Of a stretch of DNA of 64,000 bases, positions 17,227 through 26,332 are shown piece after piece. The notes beneath the pieces are model-generated. The model had not been told where the DNA came from. It did no database searches and was given only the letters and a program-made list of their open reading frames with translations. Each line of letters opens with the position of its first letter. Positions within the stretch are counted from its first letter, which is position 1. The position numbers and the translations under genes are program-made. Source of the DNA: Bryobacterales bacterium KBS 96 (GTDB lineage: Bacteria > Acidobacteriota > Terriglobia > Bryobacterales > Bryobacteraceae); assembly GCA_000381625.1 (NCBI GenBank), contig KB906767.1:3863304-3927303 (forward strand), given 5' to 3'.

Positions 17227-18489
17227 TCATTTGTCCACGTGCTCGATCAGGCTGTCGATTCTTGCTGGAAACACCGGCGGCCGCGCGGACTGGCAATTCC
17301 ATCCAAACAGAAACTCGGCCGCTGGTCCGCAGACGCGGCCCTGGCATGGCCCCATTCCGCAGCGCGTGTGTAGTTTCGCCGCCCGCCAGCCGGACATCGG
17401 CGCAATACGCCGGTAAGAGACATCCTCGCAGCGGCACACCAGCGTTTCTTCCGACGGAAGATGACGCAATTCCTCGCGCAGCGTAAAAGCTTTTTGAAGC
17501 CGCCGCGCGAAGCGCCTGAAGCGTTCGCGATCACTGAACAGCCATTGGGCGTTGAGACGGTCGCCTATTGCGGAAAATCCGGCAATACGGCCTTCCATCA
17601 GCGCCAACTCCACGCCGCCAATCCCCGTGGTCTCTCCCGCGCACAAGATGTCCGGTACGGATGTCTGCTGCATCGAATCGACCTGGACACAACCGCCGCT
17701 CAACTGGCAGCCGAGCGAGACGGCCAATTCTATATTAGGTACGAGTCCATAGCCGACAGCGAGATAGTCGCAGGGGGCCTCCCAATAGCGGTGCGAAACC
17801 CGCAGCCGCACACGCTCCAGCACGGTCCCGCCAAGGGCGGCCTCCACCCACGCGCCCGCGCGATACGGCACGCGGAACAAAGCCCGTTTGAGTTGCCAGG
17901 TTTCGGCCAGCTTATAGGGCTGCTTCGGAAGGCCCAAGCCGAAACGCGCCAACCGCGACCAGGAAGCTTGCTCGGCAATCGCGAGCACGCGCGCGCCTTG
18001 TCCTTTGAGATAGGCGCCGACGGCCAGCAGCAGCGGACCGCTTCCGGCGACAACGACGCGCTTGCCGGATATCGGCATCCCGGATTTCACAAGCGCCTGA
18101 AGGCCGCCGGCGCCCATGACGTTCGGCAAAGTCCAGCCGGGAAACGGCAAGAACAACTCACGCGCTCCGGTTGCCAGTATCAGCTTTTTATATCGAATGG
18201 TCGATACTGAATTGGCCGTCTCGCAGACGATCGCGCGTCTGCCGGGATCTCCATCGATCACCGTTGCGCCGCTCATCACGTCGACCCGGTATAAGTGCAT
18301 CCTCCGTAACCAGTGGGAAGCCTGCCAGTCCGATCCGTGCCGGTCTTGCTCGCGCCAGATCTGGCCGCCGGGGCTGGGGTTGTCGTCAATCAGCAGCGCG
18401 CTTCGACCGGTCTCGGCGACCACACAAGCGGCGGAGATTCCGGCCGGCCCGGCGCCGACAATGACTACTTCGCGCTCGATGCCGGTCAC
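17227..18489 (-). CDS. D-hydroxyproline dehydrogenase alpha-like subunit (FAD/NAD(P)-dependent oxidoreductase)
   Basis: 420 residues. Begins with a Rossmann motif (VVIVGAGPAGISAA), has a second (VVVAGSGPLLLAVGAYL) mid-way, and ends with a BFD-like Fe-S binding region carrying the cysteines of LVCRCEDVSYR and RCGMGPCQGRVCG. This is the alpha subunit layout of three-part D-hydroxyproline / opine / cyanide-forming dehydrogenases. GTG 18489 is chosen because it overlaps the upstream 2Fe-2S gene's stop as GTGA; a longer frame exists but overlaps that gene fully. Last gene of the operon. Confidence 0.85.
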   Translation of the reverse strand: MTGIEREVVIVGAGPAGISAACVVAETGRSALLIDDNPSPGGQIWREQDRHGSDWQASHWLRRMHLYRVDVMSGATVIDGDPGRRAIVCETANSVSTIRYKKLILATGARELFLPFPGWTLPNVMGAGGLQALVKSGMPISGKRVVVAGSGPLLLAVGAYLKGQGARVLAIAEQASWSRLARFGLGLPKQPYKLAETWQLKRALFRVPYRAGAWVEAALGGTVLERVRLRVSHRYWEAPCDYLAVGYGLVPNIELAVSLGCQLSGGCVQVDSMQQTSVPDILCAGETTGIGGVELALMEGRIAGFSAIGDRLNAQWLFSDRERFRRFARRLQKAFTLREELRHLPSEETLVCRCEDVSYRRIAPMSGWRAAKLHTRCGMGPCQGRVCGPAAEFLFGWNCQSARPPVFPARIDSLIEHVDK

Positions 18490-18731
18490 TTGGTCCGCAC
18501 CATCATGCCGGATTCGCAGTAAACCAGGCAGCTTCTGCGATGGGGCTGGCCGTTGATGGTCACGCGGCATTCAAAACAGATGCCCATTCCACAAACGGGT
18601 CCGCGCCACTTACCGGTGACGGAGCGCCTGAAGCCCGCGGTATCCGATTTCAAAATGGCCGCTGCAACGGTCGTGCCATGTTCTACCTCGACGGGCAATT
18701 CATCGATGGAAATCCACACAGAGTCAGCCAT
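18486..18731 (-). CDS. D-hydroxyproline dehydrogenase gamma-like subunit ((2Fe-2S) protein)
   Basis: 81 residues, a small plant-type ferredoxin-like domain with Cys47, Cys52, Cys55 and Cys68 (CGMGICFECRVTINGQ ... RRSC) to hold a 2Fe-2S cluster. It moves electrons between the two flavin subunits encoded on either side. The start overlaps the upstream beta-subunit gene by 8 bases and the stop overlaps the alpha-subunit start by 4, so all three are translationally linked. Confidence 0.88.
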   Translation of the reverse strand: MADSVWISIDELPVEVEHGTTVAAAILKSDTAGFRRSVTGKWRGPVCGMGICFECRVTINGQPHRRSCLVYCESGMMVRTK

Positions 18732-19848
18732 GCACTGCAGTATTGCGTTGAACTGAGTAAGGTTCGGGAGAAATGGCGGGCGAGCGGCTCATCAGTTCAT
18801 CGATTAGCAGCCTGGCCGTCGCCAGAGAGGTTGTGATGCCCAGGCCCTCGTGGCCGGCGGCCGCGAAGACGTAACGATAACCGGGACAGCGCCCAATCAG
18901 CGGCAGGTTGTCGGGTGTAGCGGCTCGCAGCCCCGTCCACACGCGAAGAGAGGAAAGCCCGGCAAGCGTTGGGATATATTGCGTGGCGCGCGCCAGCATC
19001 CGGCTCAGAATGGAGCGGTCGATTTCGGGCGAGTCCACTGCGTATTGACGGGACGACCCGATCAGCAGTTGTCCCGTCTTGCGGGGCTGAATGTTAAAGG
19101 CAACCGAATCGGCGGCGCTCTTGTGCGCACTTTTCAAATAGCCAAGTTCAATTAGTTGGTGACGGACGAAGCCCGGATAGCGTTCGGTGATCAACAGATG
19201 CCCTTTGCGGGGGACAATCGGCAAATCGGGATGCACTGAAGCGGCGTGCGCGCCGGCGGCGTTCACCATCACGGCGCCCTTCATGACCGTTCCGTCGTCG
19301 AATCCCGCGCCTTCATCGTCCAGCCGGATCACTTGTCTCCCCATCAGGACACGGGCTCCCAGATCGCGCGCGCGTTCCAATAAATAGCGCGCTACGCAGG
19401 GAGGATAGACAACAGCATCTTCCTTGACAAAAAGCGCGCCCGCCAAGCCAGTGCGCAATTGGGGTTCGGCGGCATCCAGCGACCGCGCATCCAGGATTTC
19501 GGAGGGAACCTTGCGTTGAGAGTAGAACTGGTGCTTGCGGCGAACTTCGCTCATTTCCTCTTCATCGGCCGCCACCCACAGTGTTCCGGTCTGCACGTAC
19601 TCGCAATCGTCCGGCAATTCGCTTGCAAGTTCCTGCCAGAGCTGTTGAGAGTAGCGCGTGAGCGCGAACTGAGCTTCGGAATCGTCCATCACAACAACGT
19701 GTCCCATGCCCGCCGCGGTGGCGCCCGCGCCGATAAAATCCCGTTCGAGAACGGCAACTTTCAGCCCTTCCCGCGCACACTCATACGCGCATGCCGCTCC
19801 CACGATTCCGGCGCCCGCGATAACGACATCGTACATGGGCTCGCTCAC
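18724..19848 (-). CDS. D-hydroxyproline dehydrogenase beta-like subunit (DAO-type FAD oxidoreductase)
   Basis: 374 residues with the N-terminal FAD-binding motif VVIAGAGIVGAACAYE and the DAO-family C-terminal block (GLRAATPDNLPLIGRCPG ... AAGHEGLGITTSLATA). In the characterised complex the beta subunit oxidises cis-4-hydroxy-D-proline to a pyrroline. The gene starts inside the epimerase stop (ATGA, 19845-19848). Glycine/sarcosine or D-amino-acid oxidation is the alternative reading, but the neighbouring epimerase favours hydroxyproline. Confidence 0.85.
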   Translation of the reverse strand: MSEPMYDVVIAGAGIVGAACAYECAREGLKVAVLERDFIGAGATAAGMGHVVVMDDSEAQFALTRYSQQLWQELASELPDDCEYVQTGTLWVAADEEEMSEVRRKHQFYSQRKVPSEILDARSLDAAEPQLRTGLAGALFVKEDAVVYPPCVARYLLERARDLGARVLMGRQVIRLDDEGAGFDDGTVMKGAVMVNAAGAHAASVHPDLPIVPRKGHLLITERYPGFVRHQLIELGYLKSAHKSAADSVAFNIQPRKTGQLLIGSSRQYAVDSPEIDRSILSRMLARATQYIPTLAGLSSLRVWTGLRAATPDNLPLIGRCPGYRYVFAAAGHEGLGITTSLATARLLIDELMSRSPAISPEPYSVQRNTAVHG

Positions 19849-20798
19849 GGCCGGATCCCCCAGCAGAACGGGTCCGCTTCCGTAAGCACCAGGTTCGCCT
19901 CGGCGTTGATGTGGGCCATCCCCTTAATGAACGGATACAAGTGGCCATCACGCACGCGAACATGACCTTCGAAAATGCTTCCAACGATGCTTTCCTGCCG
20001 CCAAACATCGCCTTCGCCAAGCTTTCCATCGGTGTAGAGGCAAGCGAGCTTCGCGCTAGTGCCGGTTCCACACGGCGACCGGTCGTATGCTTTGCCGGGG
20101 CAGAGGACGAAATTGCGGCTGTTCGCGTCTGGCCGGCTCGCCTGGCCGAAGACTTCAATGTGGTCGATTTCGGCGCCGTGCGCGCCCGTAATTTTATCCC
20201 GCGCCAATGCCTGGCGGACTCGCCAGGTGAAGTCGGTCAGCGCCTCGAGATGTCCCAAATCGATAACGATGGGGCATTCCGCAACGAGAAAGAACCAGTT
20301 TCCGCCCCAGGCTACATCGCCGCGAATAATGCCGAAACTTTCGACATTCACGACAACATTAGTCAGCAAACGATAGCTTTCCACATTGCCGATGGTGACT
20401 TCGCCGGTTTCGTGCAATTCCGCGCTCACTACGCCCACGGGGGTTTCGATCCGGTGCAATCCAGGCCGGATCCTGCCAAGATGCGCAAGCGTCGCAATCA
20501 CTCCAATAGCTCCATGACCGCACATGCCGAGATAGCCGACATTATTGAAGAAAATCACACCGGAAGCGCAGCCGGCCTCCTCGCTTTCGCAGAGCAGCGC
20601 CCCCACCAGGGCGTCCGAACCGCGAGGCTCGTTGACAATGGCCGAGCGGTATGAATCGAAGCGGGTTCGAAACAGCTCGCGGCGTTCGACCAGCGGACCA
20701 CTGCCCAGATTCGGACCGCCCGAAACAACCACGCGCGTCGGTTCGCCGCCTGTGTGCGAGTCAATCACGTGGATGTTCATGCCCGTATGCTTCATCAT
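19845..20798 (-). CDS. 4-hydroxyproline 2-epimerase (proline racemase family)
   Basis: Interconverts trans-4-hydroxy-L-proline and cis-4-hydroxy-D-proline, the first step of hydroxyproline use. Starts with the family signature HVIDSHTGGEPTRVV; both catalytic cysteines are present, in GMCGHGAIG and CGTGTSAKLA, so it is an epimerase/racemase and not the Thr/Cys dehydratase type. 317 residues from ATG 20798; ATG 20795, ATG 20780 and GTG 20840 are in frame and none has a convincing ribosome site. First gene of the operon; 10-50 bases separate it from the divergent lipoprotein gene. Confidence 0.9.
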   Translation of the reverse strand: MMKHTGMNIHVIDSHTGGEPTRVVVSGGPNLGSGPLVERRELFRTRFDSYRSAIVNEPRGSDALVGALLCESEEAGCASGVIFFNNVGYLGMCGHGAIGVIATLAHLGRIRPGLHRIETPVGVVSAELHETGEVTIGNVESYRLLTNVVVNVESFGIIRGDVAWGGNWFFLVAECPIVIDLGHLEALTDFTWRVRQALARDKITGAHGAEIDHIEVFGQASRPDANSRNFVLCPGKAYDRSPCGTGTSAKLACLYTDGKLGEGDVWRQESIVGSIFEGHVRVRDGHLYPFIKGMAHINAEANLVLTEADPFCWGIRP

Positions 20799-20849
20799 GG
20801 CATCGTGAACCTGGACGAGGGAATCTGCGTATCTGCTCACGAGACCAAA

Positions 20850-21572
20850 ATGAAACCTGCGTGTAAACCGGCTTGGGTCCTGATTCTTGTGTTCGGCGCT
20901 CTGATGGCAACGACGGCCTGCGATATCTCGACTGAGCGGGAAAGGACGGCGCGGACGCTGCCGGTTTCCATTGACCTGAGGAATACCGAACGGACCAATA
21001 TAGAGCTGGACATGGGCGCCGGAGAACTAACGCTAAACGGCGGCGCCACGAACCTGGTCGACGGCTCGATTGAGTATAACGTGCCTGCCTGGAAGCCTGA
21101 AATCAGCACGTCGACGGTAGGATTATCCAAGGCGGTCACAATCAAGCAGCCGGAACATCATGGCGTGATAGGCCACGTTCACTATGTATGGAATTTACAA
21201 GTGAACAACGGAGTGCTGGTCGACATGGCGATCAACTGCGGGGCTGGACACGCGCAACTAAATCTGGGCGATCTGCGACTCCGCAGCGTGGATGTGAACA
21301 TCGGGGCGGGGCAGGTGGAAATGGATTTACGCGGCCATCCGCGGCGCGACTACGACGTTTCGATTTCGGGCGGTATTGGACAAGCGACTGTTTACCTGCC
21401 CCAAGGCGTGGGCATCTGGGCGGAAGCACACGGCGGCATCGGGCATATCGATGTCGAAGGATTGCGGAAGACCGGCGACCACTGGGAAAACGATCTCTAC
21501 GACAACGGCAAGGTTAACGTCCGGTTGAAGGTGGAAGGCGGCATCGGCGAAATCCATATCATCGGCAGTTGA
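20850..21572 (+). CDS. Putative lipoprotein with a beta-helical 'toast-rack' (DUF4097/LiaF-like) domain
   Basis: 240 residues. Signal peptide ending in a lipobox-like ATTAC, so Cys24 may be lipid-modified. The mature part is a repetitive beta pattern (MGAGELTLNGG, INCGAGHAQLNLGDL, VNIGAGQVEMDLRGH, VSGGIGQATVYLP, KVEGGIGEIHIIG) with a Gly-Ala/Ile-Gly turn about every 20-25 residues, as in LiaF/DUF4097 stacks. Function unknown; such domains sense or scaffold at the envelope. ATG 20850 is chosen because the signal peptide begins there. Confidence 0.8.
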   Translation: MKPACKPAWVLILVFGALMATTACDISTERERTARTLPVSIDLRNTERTNIELDMGAGELTLNGGATNLVDGSIEYNVPAWKPEISTSTVGLSKAVTIKQPEHHGVIGHVHYVWNLQVNNGVLVDMAINCGAGHAQLNLGDLRLRSVDVNIGAGQVEMDLRGHPRRDYDVSISGGIGQATVYLPQGVGIWAEAHGGIGHIDVEGLRKTGDHWENDLYDNGKVNVRLKVEGGIGEIHIIGS

Positions 21573-21731
21573 GCGGATATAGTCCTCGAATATACCTCCC
21601 CGGTAAACTTGCTATACAAAATGTTCAAGCTACTGGCTCCCAGCAGTATGTGAATCGCTCGTAAGCTGCTGAATCCGCAGGAATTTAAATTATTGCGCGC
21701 CGGGCTGAAACATTTGGCGCCTGTTTTGCAC

Positions 21732-21753
21732 TATAGAAACGTACGTTTCTATA
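21732..21753. promoter_or_regulatory. Perfect 22-bp palindrome, TetR-type operator candidate
   Basis: The core AGAAACGTACGTTTCT (21735-21750) is flanked by TAT/ATA so that all 22 bases are self-complementary. Length and the AAACGTACGTTT centre resemble operators of TetR-family repressors. It ends 21 bases before the ATG of a small membrane ORF, a position suited to blocking its promoter. No TetR gene is in the window, so the binder is unknown. Confidence 0.6.
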
Positions 21754-21774
21754 AGGCGCTTTAAGGCTTGGCCG

Positions 21775-21924
21775 ATGATCCTTCTGATTCTTTTATTCGT
21801 TTTCCTGATTTCCGCGGTTGCGGCCGTGTTGGCGGCACGCGCTGTGCTCGCTTTTCTGTTCTCGGCTCTGATGCAGCCTAAAGAAAGCGCGCTTGTCCTG
21901 ACAGAAGCAAATCCCGCGTTGTAG
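21775..21924 (+). CDS. Possible small membrane protein, 49 residues
   Basis: ATG 21775 to TAG 21922-21924. The first 33 residues are one strongly hydrophobic stretch (MILLILLFVFLISAVAAVLA onward) ending in MQPKESA, then a short polar tail. AAGG precedes the ATG by about 8 bases. Together with the palindrome 21 bases upstream this looks like a regulated small membrane protein, but no family is recognised and a chance frame is possible. Confidence 0.4.
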   Translation: MILLILLFVFLISAVAAVLAARAVLAFLFSALMQPKESALVLTEANPAL

Positions 21925-21963
21925 CTTTGGCGCCGCCGTTGTCCAAGTCCAAGCGCCGGAACG

Positions 21964-22179
21964 TCATGCCCTTCTTGCCGACACGAGTACGGCAATACCG
22001 CCGACAATAACAATGACTCCAATGATAGGAGCATATGGGACATGATGACTGGTGGTCTTACTAGCTTGTACCGGTCCGAGGTCAACAACCTTCTCGCGCG
22101 TTTTAAATCCAAAGGATCCCCAGATCAGCACAACGATCCCTATGATGATAAGAATCCAACCGCTTGCTGCTTTGTTCAC
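21964..22179 (-). CDS. Small two-helix membrane protein, DUF3185-like
   Basis: 71 residues: helix 1 (GWILIIIGIVVLIWGSFGF), a polar linker containing TREKVVDLGPVQ and SHHVPYA, and helix 2 (PIIGVIVIVGGIAVLVSA) ending in RRA. This pattern is typical of DUF3185-type inner-membrane proteins of unknown function. The start codon ATG 22179 is preceded by GGGGGAA. Monocistronic. Confidence 0.75.
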   Translation of the reverse strand: MNKAASGWILIIIGIVVLIWGSFGFKTREKVVDLGPVQASKTTSHHVPYAPIIGVIVIVGGIAVLVSARRA

Positions 22180-22377
22180 TAACGATTCCCCCTTGCCGGT
22201 GCAGTAATATTTCGGCCGGATTCGCTCTTAGTCAGCACATTTGTATAAAGTTACAAGCTGCCCCGAGCCCATTCGGCGGCTGAACTGTATGTCTGACGCA
22301 GGCAGGACTGGGAAGTTGCGCAGGAATCGAACACACGGAGAGGCGTACGGTCGGCCCCAAGGCCGATTACGTGCGAT

Positions 22378-23181
22378 TCACGCGAGCCGCGGCAGCAATG
22401 CGGTCAATAGCTCCTGAAACATCCCCGAAACGCGCAGCCCGATTTCGAGTACCTCGGCGTGTTCCAGCTTTTTTCCGCTCAGACCGGCGGCAAGGTTCGT
22501 GACACAGGAGATCCCAAGGACTTCCATGCCCATATGGTTCGCCGCAATCGCTTCGGTGGCTGTGGACATACCGACCAGGTCCGCGCCGATGATCCGGAGA
22601 AAGCGAATTTCCGCAGGCGTTTCGTAGCTTGGGCCCGGCAGCGCCGCATAGACGCCTTCGCACAGCACGATGCCCAACTCATTCGCAGTCTGCCTCGCGG
22701 CAATTCGTAACGTGCTGGAGTAGACCTCCGTCATGTCAGGGAAACGGGGTCCAAGGCGATCGTCGTTCGCGCCGGTCAGTGGATTGGCGCATTGCAGGTT
22801 GATGTGATCGGAAATCAGGACTAGCGCGCCGGTCGCGTATTCGAGATTGATGCCGCCCGCCGCATTGGTGAGCACCACTCGGCGGATGCCGAGCGCGCGG
22901 AACAAACGGATGCCGCTGGCCACCTGTTGCGCTGAATAACCCTCGTAGAGATGGAAACGTCCGGACATTACCGCGACAGGCGTATCCCCGATTTTTCCAA
23001 GGACGAGTTCGCCCTTGTGCCCGATTGCCGTCGAGACCGGCAAGCCGGGAATTTCAGCGTAGGGAATGCGCGTCGCGCTATTCAATGAATCGGCGAAAGT
23101 TCCCAGGCCGCTGCCGAGGACAACGCCAATCGCGGGCCGCAGGGCGGACCGGGAATGCACCAGGGCCGCCGCTTGTGTCAT
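22378..23181 (-). CDS. punA: Purine-nucleoside phosphorylase, class I (trimeric type)
   Basis: Phosphorolysis of inosine/guanosine to free base and ribose-1-phosphate. 267 residues with GVVLGSGLGTFAD (phosphate loop), the GRFHLYEG motif, TNAAGGIN, GPSYETPAEIR and the base-specifying CVTNLAAG. The Asn in that last motif is associated with 6-oxopurine preference. ATG 23181 lies 11 bases after the nupC stop; a much longer frame upstream only overlaps nupC antisense-free sequence without similarity. Forms a transport-and-cleavage unit with nupC. Confidence 0.95.
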   Translation of the reverse strand: MTQAAALVHSRSALRPAIGVVLGSGLGTFADSLNSATRIPYAEIPGLPVSTAIGHKGELVLGKIGDTPVAVMSGRFHLYEGYSAQQVASGIRLFRALGIRRVVLTNAAGGINLEYATGALVLISDHINLQCANPLTGANDDRLGPRFPDMTEVYSSTLRIAARQTANELGIVLCEGVYAALPGPSYETPAEIRFLRIIGADLVGMSTATEAIAANHMGMEVLGISCVTNLAAGLSGKKLEHAEVLEIGLRVSGMFQELLTALLPRLA

Positions 23182-23192
23182 GTCTTGCGCAA

Positions 23193-24413
23193 TCAAAACA
23201 GGACCCCTGCAATACAGGCCGTCATGAAATTGGCGAGTGTTCCCACCAGCATCGCTTTGATGCCGAGGCGGGCCAGGTCGGATTTGCGGGAAGGCGCGAG
23301 CGCACCGATGCCGCCGATCTGAATCGCGATGGAACTCAGGTTCGCAAAACCGCATAGAGCGAACGTCGCAATTACGAATGAGCGCGGGTCCAAAACCGTT
23401 CTGATTTTTCCCAAATCGACGAAGGCGACAAATTCGTTGAGGATCATGCGGGTGCCGAGCAGATTGCCGACGGAGGCACAATCCTTCCACTGCACTCCCA
23501 GCAGCCATGCGACGGGCGCAAAGAACCAGGCAAGGACCTGCTGCATCGAGGCGGGGAACCAATCGATGCGGCCGTGTACCCAGCCAAGCGCCCCATTGCA
23601 GAGAGCGATCAGCGCGAGAAACGCAATCAGCATGCCGGCGATGTTCAAGGCGAGATTCAATCCGTCGCCGGCGCCTCGGGCCGCCGCATCGATCACGTTG
23701 ACACCCGGCTTTTCGATCTCTACGCGGACAGTGCCCCGCGTCTCCGGCTCACCCATTTCCGGCATAAACATTTTCGACAGCATGATGGTTGCCGGTGCGG
23801 TCATGATGACCGCGGTCAGCAGATGGGCGATTGACACTCCGGCGATCATGACATACGCCGCCATCACCGCGCCGGAGACGTGCGCCATGCCGCTGACCAT
23901 TACGGTGAAGAGTTCCGACTCCGTCAGGCCTTCGAGGAATGGGCGAATCGTCAGCGGCGCTTCGGTTTGCCCCATCACAATGCTGGCCGCAACATTGGTC
24001 GATTCGGCGCCGCTGGTTCCCATGAATCGCTGCATAACCACCGCCATGCTTCGAACGAATGCCTGCATGACGCCGAGATAGTAGAGGATCGAAAACAGGG
24101 ATGAAATGAAGATGACGATCGGCAGCACTTGAAACGCGAAGATGACGCCGAACTGGTCGTTCTTCAGTCCTAACTTATCTCCGAAAACGAACCGTGCCCC
24201 CTCGGAAGAATAGTTCAGCAGCGCGTTGACAAACACGCTGATCTGATAAAAGACGTGGCCGAAAGGCGTTTTCAGAACGAGAAACGCAAACGTAACTTGC
24301 AGGATGAGTCCCCAGATGACGACCCTCTTCTGGATCGCGGAGCGCTTGGAGGAAAAGAGATAGGCGCAGCAGACGATTGCGGCCAGACCGAGCAGGCCCG
24401 TAAAGCGTTCCAT
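23193..24413 (-). CDS. nupC: Concentrative nucleoside transporter, NupC/CNT family
   Basis: 406 residues, about ten membrane helices. Contains the CNT signature GQTEAPLTIRPFLEGLTESELFT split across residues near 145-170 and the NEFVAFVDL segment near 330, both of which line the nucleoside and sodium/proton site. Imports nucleosides for the adjacent phosphorylase, 11 bases downstream. Probably one operon. Confidence 0.95.
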   Translation of the reverse strand: MERFTGLLGLAAIVCCAYLFSSKRSAIQKRVVIWGLILQVTFAFLVLKTPFGHVFYQISVFVNALLNYSSEGARFVFGDKLGLKNDQFGVIFAFQVLPIVIFISSLFSILYYLGVMQAFVRSMAVVMQRFMGTSGAESTNVAASIVMGQTEAPLTIRPFLEGLTESELFTVMVSGMAHVSGAVMAAYVMIAGVSIAHLLTAVIMTAPATIMLSKMFMPEMGEPETRGTVRVEIEKPGVNVIDAAARGAGDGLNLALNIAGMLIAFLALIALCNGALGWVHGRIDWFPASMQQVLAWFFAPVAWLLGVQWKDCASVGNLLGTRMILNEFVAFVDLGKIRTVLDPRSFVIATFALCGFANLSSIAIQIGGIGALAPSRKSDLARLGIKAMLVGTLANFMTACIAGVLF

Positions 24414-24865
24414 CAGCGTTTGGATTTAGCGTCCAGCCGGACGCCGGACGCGTGTATGCTTGCCAACGGCGCTGCATCGAGCCGAGGAACGGCAAAACCG
24501 TGAAGGTCTTTCACCGTGAACCAGTCTAGCGAATGAAGCGGAACCTCGACACAGAGCCGCCTTGCGTCAGCAAGCGGGTTTTCCGGAGGCCGTGTAACGC
24601 CCGGTCACCTGCACCGAACCGCGACCGTGAGCGAGCGGGCGTTTTTACCGGCGTCTCCATCGAGCGACGGTGAACATGCGCCCATAGAATCGTGCATTGC
24701 AGTTGATTTTCAAACTCCTTTTGCCGAAACATTGGAGTTTTCAGAGAAATCCGGGAATGCGGGATTGAAACACCGATTCAGCGCCGCCGCGTGTGGTGAG
24801 GCTGCGACCTGACAGATACCGATAAGTGCCGGCGCGAGCACACCGCTCCGATACATGGCGCGTTT
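24414..24865. other. Intergenic region between nupC and the pyrimidine phosphorylase gene
   Basis: About 450 bases with no convincing gene; short reading frames on both strands are basic and low in similarity. The stretch at 24619-24638 (CCGCGACCGTGAGCGAGCGG) resembles a short element I associate with acidobacterial intergenic DNA, but only one copy is present here and I cannot confirm that. A promoter for nupC-punA must lie in this region. Confidence 0.4.
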
Positions 24866-26170
24866 CTAGCTGACGACTTCGAGAATGAGATCGCGTTCTT
24901 CGACCGCTTGCTGCGAGATGCGGAAAGCATCTTCGACCAGTTCGGCCGCTTCCTCGAGATTCTCTTCGGTTGTGTGATACAGGCGGCAAAGAATGCTGCC
25001 CGGTTCGATCTTTTGGCCGACTTTGACTTCGAGGATGACGCCAACGGCAGGATCGATGGAATCTTCTTTGGTGTTGCGTCCCGCGCCGATCATGGAGGAA
25101 GCCTGGCCGATGAGTTCCGCGTCGATGGCGCTAATATACCCGCCGCGGCTGGTTGAAATTTCGTGGACGGCGGTTGCATTGGGCAACAGTTCAAAATGGT
25201 CCAGAACCTGAGGATTGCCTCCCTGCGCGGCAATCACTTCGTGGAACTTGCGATAACCGGAGCCATCGAGCAGCTTTGCCTGCGCCAGCTCGCGAGCTTC
25301 ATCCAGCGTTTTCGTGACCTTACCGAGGTAAATCATTCGCGCGGCTAATTCAAGGGAGAGGCGCGTGAGATCGGCGGGCCCGCCGTTCTGGAGCGTCTGC
25401 GATACCTCCATCACCTCAAGAGCGTTTCCGATTGCATAGCCAAGCGGCTGGCTCATGTCGGTAATCAGCGCCTGTACCCGCTTGTCAACGCGGCGGCCGA
25501 TTGCGACCATCATCTGCGCGAGGCGGCGTGCATCGACCTGCTTCTTCATGAAAGCGCCGGAGCCGACCTTTACGTCAAGAACCAGCGCATCCATGCCTTC
25601 CGCAAGCTTCTTCGACATGATGGAGGAAGCAATCAGCGGAATCGAATCGACTGTCGCGGTTGCATCGCGCAGGGCATACAGCTTGCTATCCGCGGGCGCC
25701 ACTTCGGCAGTCTGGCCGATGAATGCAATACCGATGGAGGATAACTGCGCTTTGAACTCGTCGATCGTGTGATCGGTGCGGAAGCCGGGAATCGATTCGA
25801 GCTTATCGAGCGTGCCGCCGGTGTGCCCCAGTCCTCGGCCGGCGATGGACGGAACGATAACACCCGCCGCGGCGGCAATCGGCGAAGCGATCAGGCTCGT
25901 TTTGTCGCCCACGCCTCCGGTTGAATGCTTGTCAACCTTCACGCCTTCGACGGAGGAGAGATCCACCAGGGAGCCGGAACCGATCAGTTGTTCGGTGAGA
26001 GCGCCGACTTCACGGTCCGACATGCCGGAAAAGAACACCGCCATGAGGAAAGCGGAAATCTGGTAGTCCGGGATTTCGCCGCGGGTATAGCCGTCTACCA
26101 GGAACTGAATTTCCTCGGCGGAAAGCTCCTCGCCTTCGCGCTTCCGGTGGATAAGGTCGACAGTACGCAT
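24866..26170 (-). CDS. deoA: Pyrimidine-nucleoside / thymidine phosphorylase
   Basis: Cleaves thymidine/uridine with phosphate. 434 residues, the family length: helical N-terminal domain (VDLIHRKREGEELSAEEI), the phosphate-binding KHSTGGVGDKTSL loop near residue 80-92, GRGLGHTGGTLDKLESIPG near 110-130, and a C-terminal PYNP domain. DeoA and Pdp cannot be separated reliably by eye, so the symbol is provisional. Same strand and pathway as nupC and punA, but 450 bases away. Confidence 0.93.
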   Translation of the reverse strand: MRTVDLIHRKREGEELSAEEIQFLVDGYTRGEIPDYQISAFLMAVFFSGMSDREVGALTEQLIGSGSLVDLSSVEGVKVDKHSTGGVGDKTSLIASPIAAAAGVIVPSIAGRGLGHTGGTLDKLESIPGFRTDHTIDEFKAQLSSIGIAFIGQTAEVAPADSKLYALRDATATVDSIPLIASSIMSKKLAEGMDALVLDVKVGSGAFMKKQVDARRLAQMMVAIGRRVDKRVQALITDMSQPLGYAIGNALEVMEVSQTLQNGGPADLTRLSLELAARMIYLGKVTKTLDEARELAQAKLLDGSGYRKFHEVIAAQGGNPQVLDHFELLPNATAVHEISTSRGGYISAIDAELIGQASSMIGAGRNTKEDSIDPAVGVILEVKVGQKIEPGSILCRLYHTTEENLEEAAELVEDAFRISQQAVEERDLILEVVS

Positions 26171-26332
26171 TTTTGAATTCTCAGCGTAGCATCTTAATCC
26201 ATTGAAAGTAAAGGATCTGACGCATTATTTGACACGCCAAGCTGCCAATTTAAAGAGAGTGCCGAAAGGTGCCGCAAAGCGCTGCGTGCGAGAATTTCAA
26301 GTCCCGTGGGCGATGGAGTCGCGAACAAACAA

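Noticed and set aside
21690-22112. 140-codon minus-strand frame
   Set aside because: Overlaps the small two-helix membrane gene in another frame, and the palindrome; no family features.
23182-23562. N-terminal extension of the purine-nucleoside phosphorylase frame
   Set aside because: It runs through the nupC coding sequence in another frame; the phosphorylase family start is at 23181.
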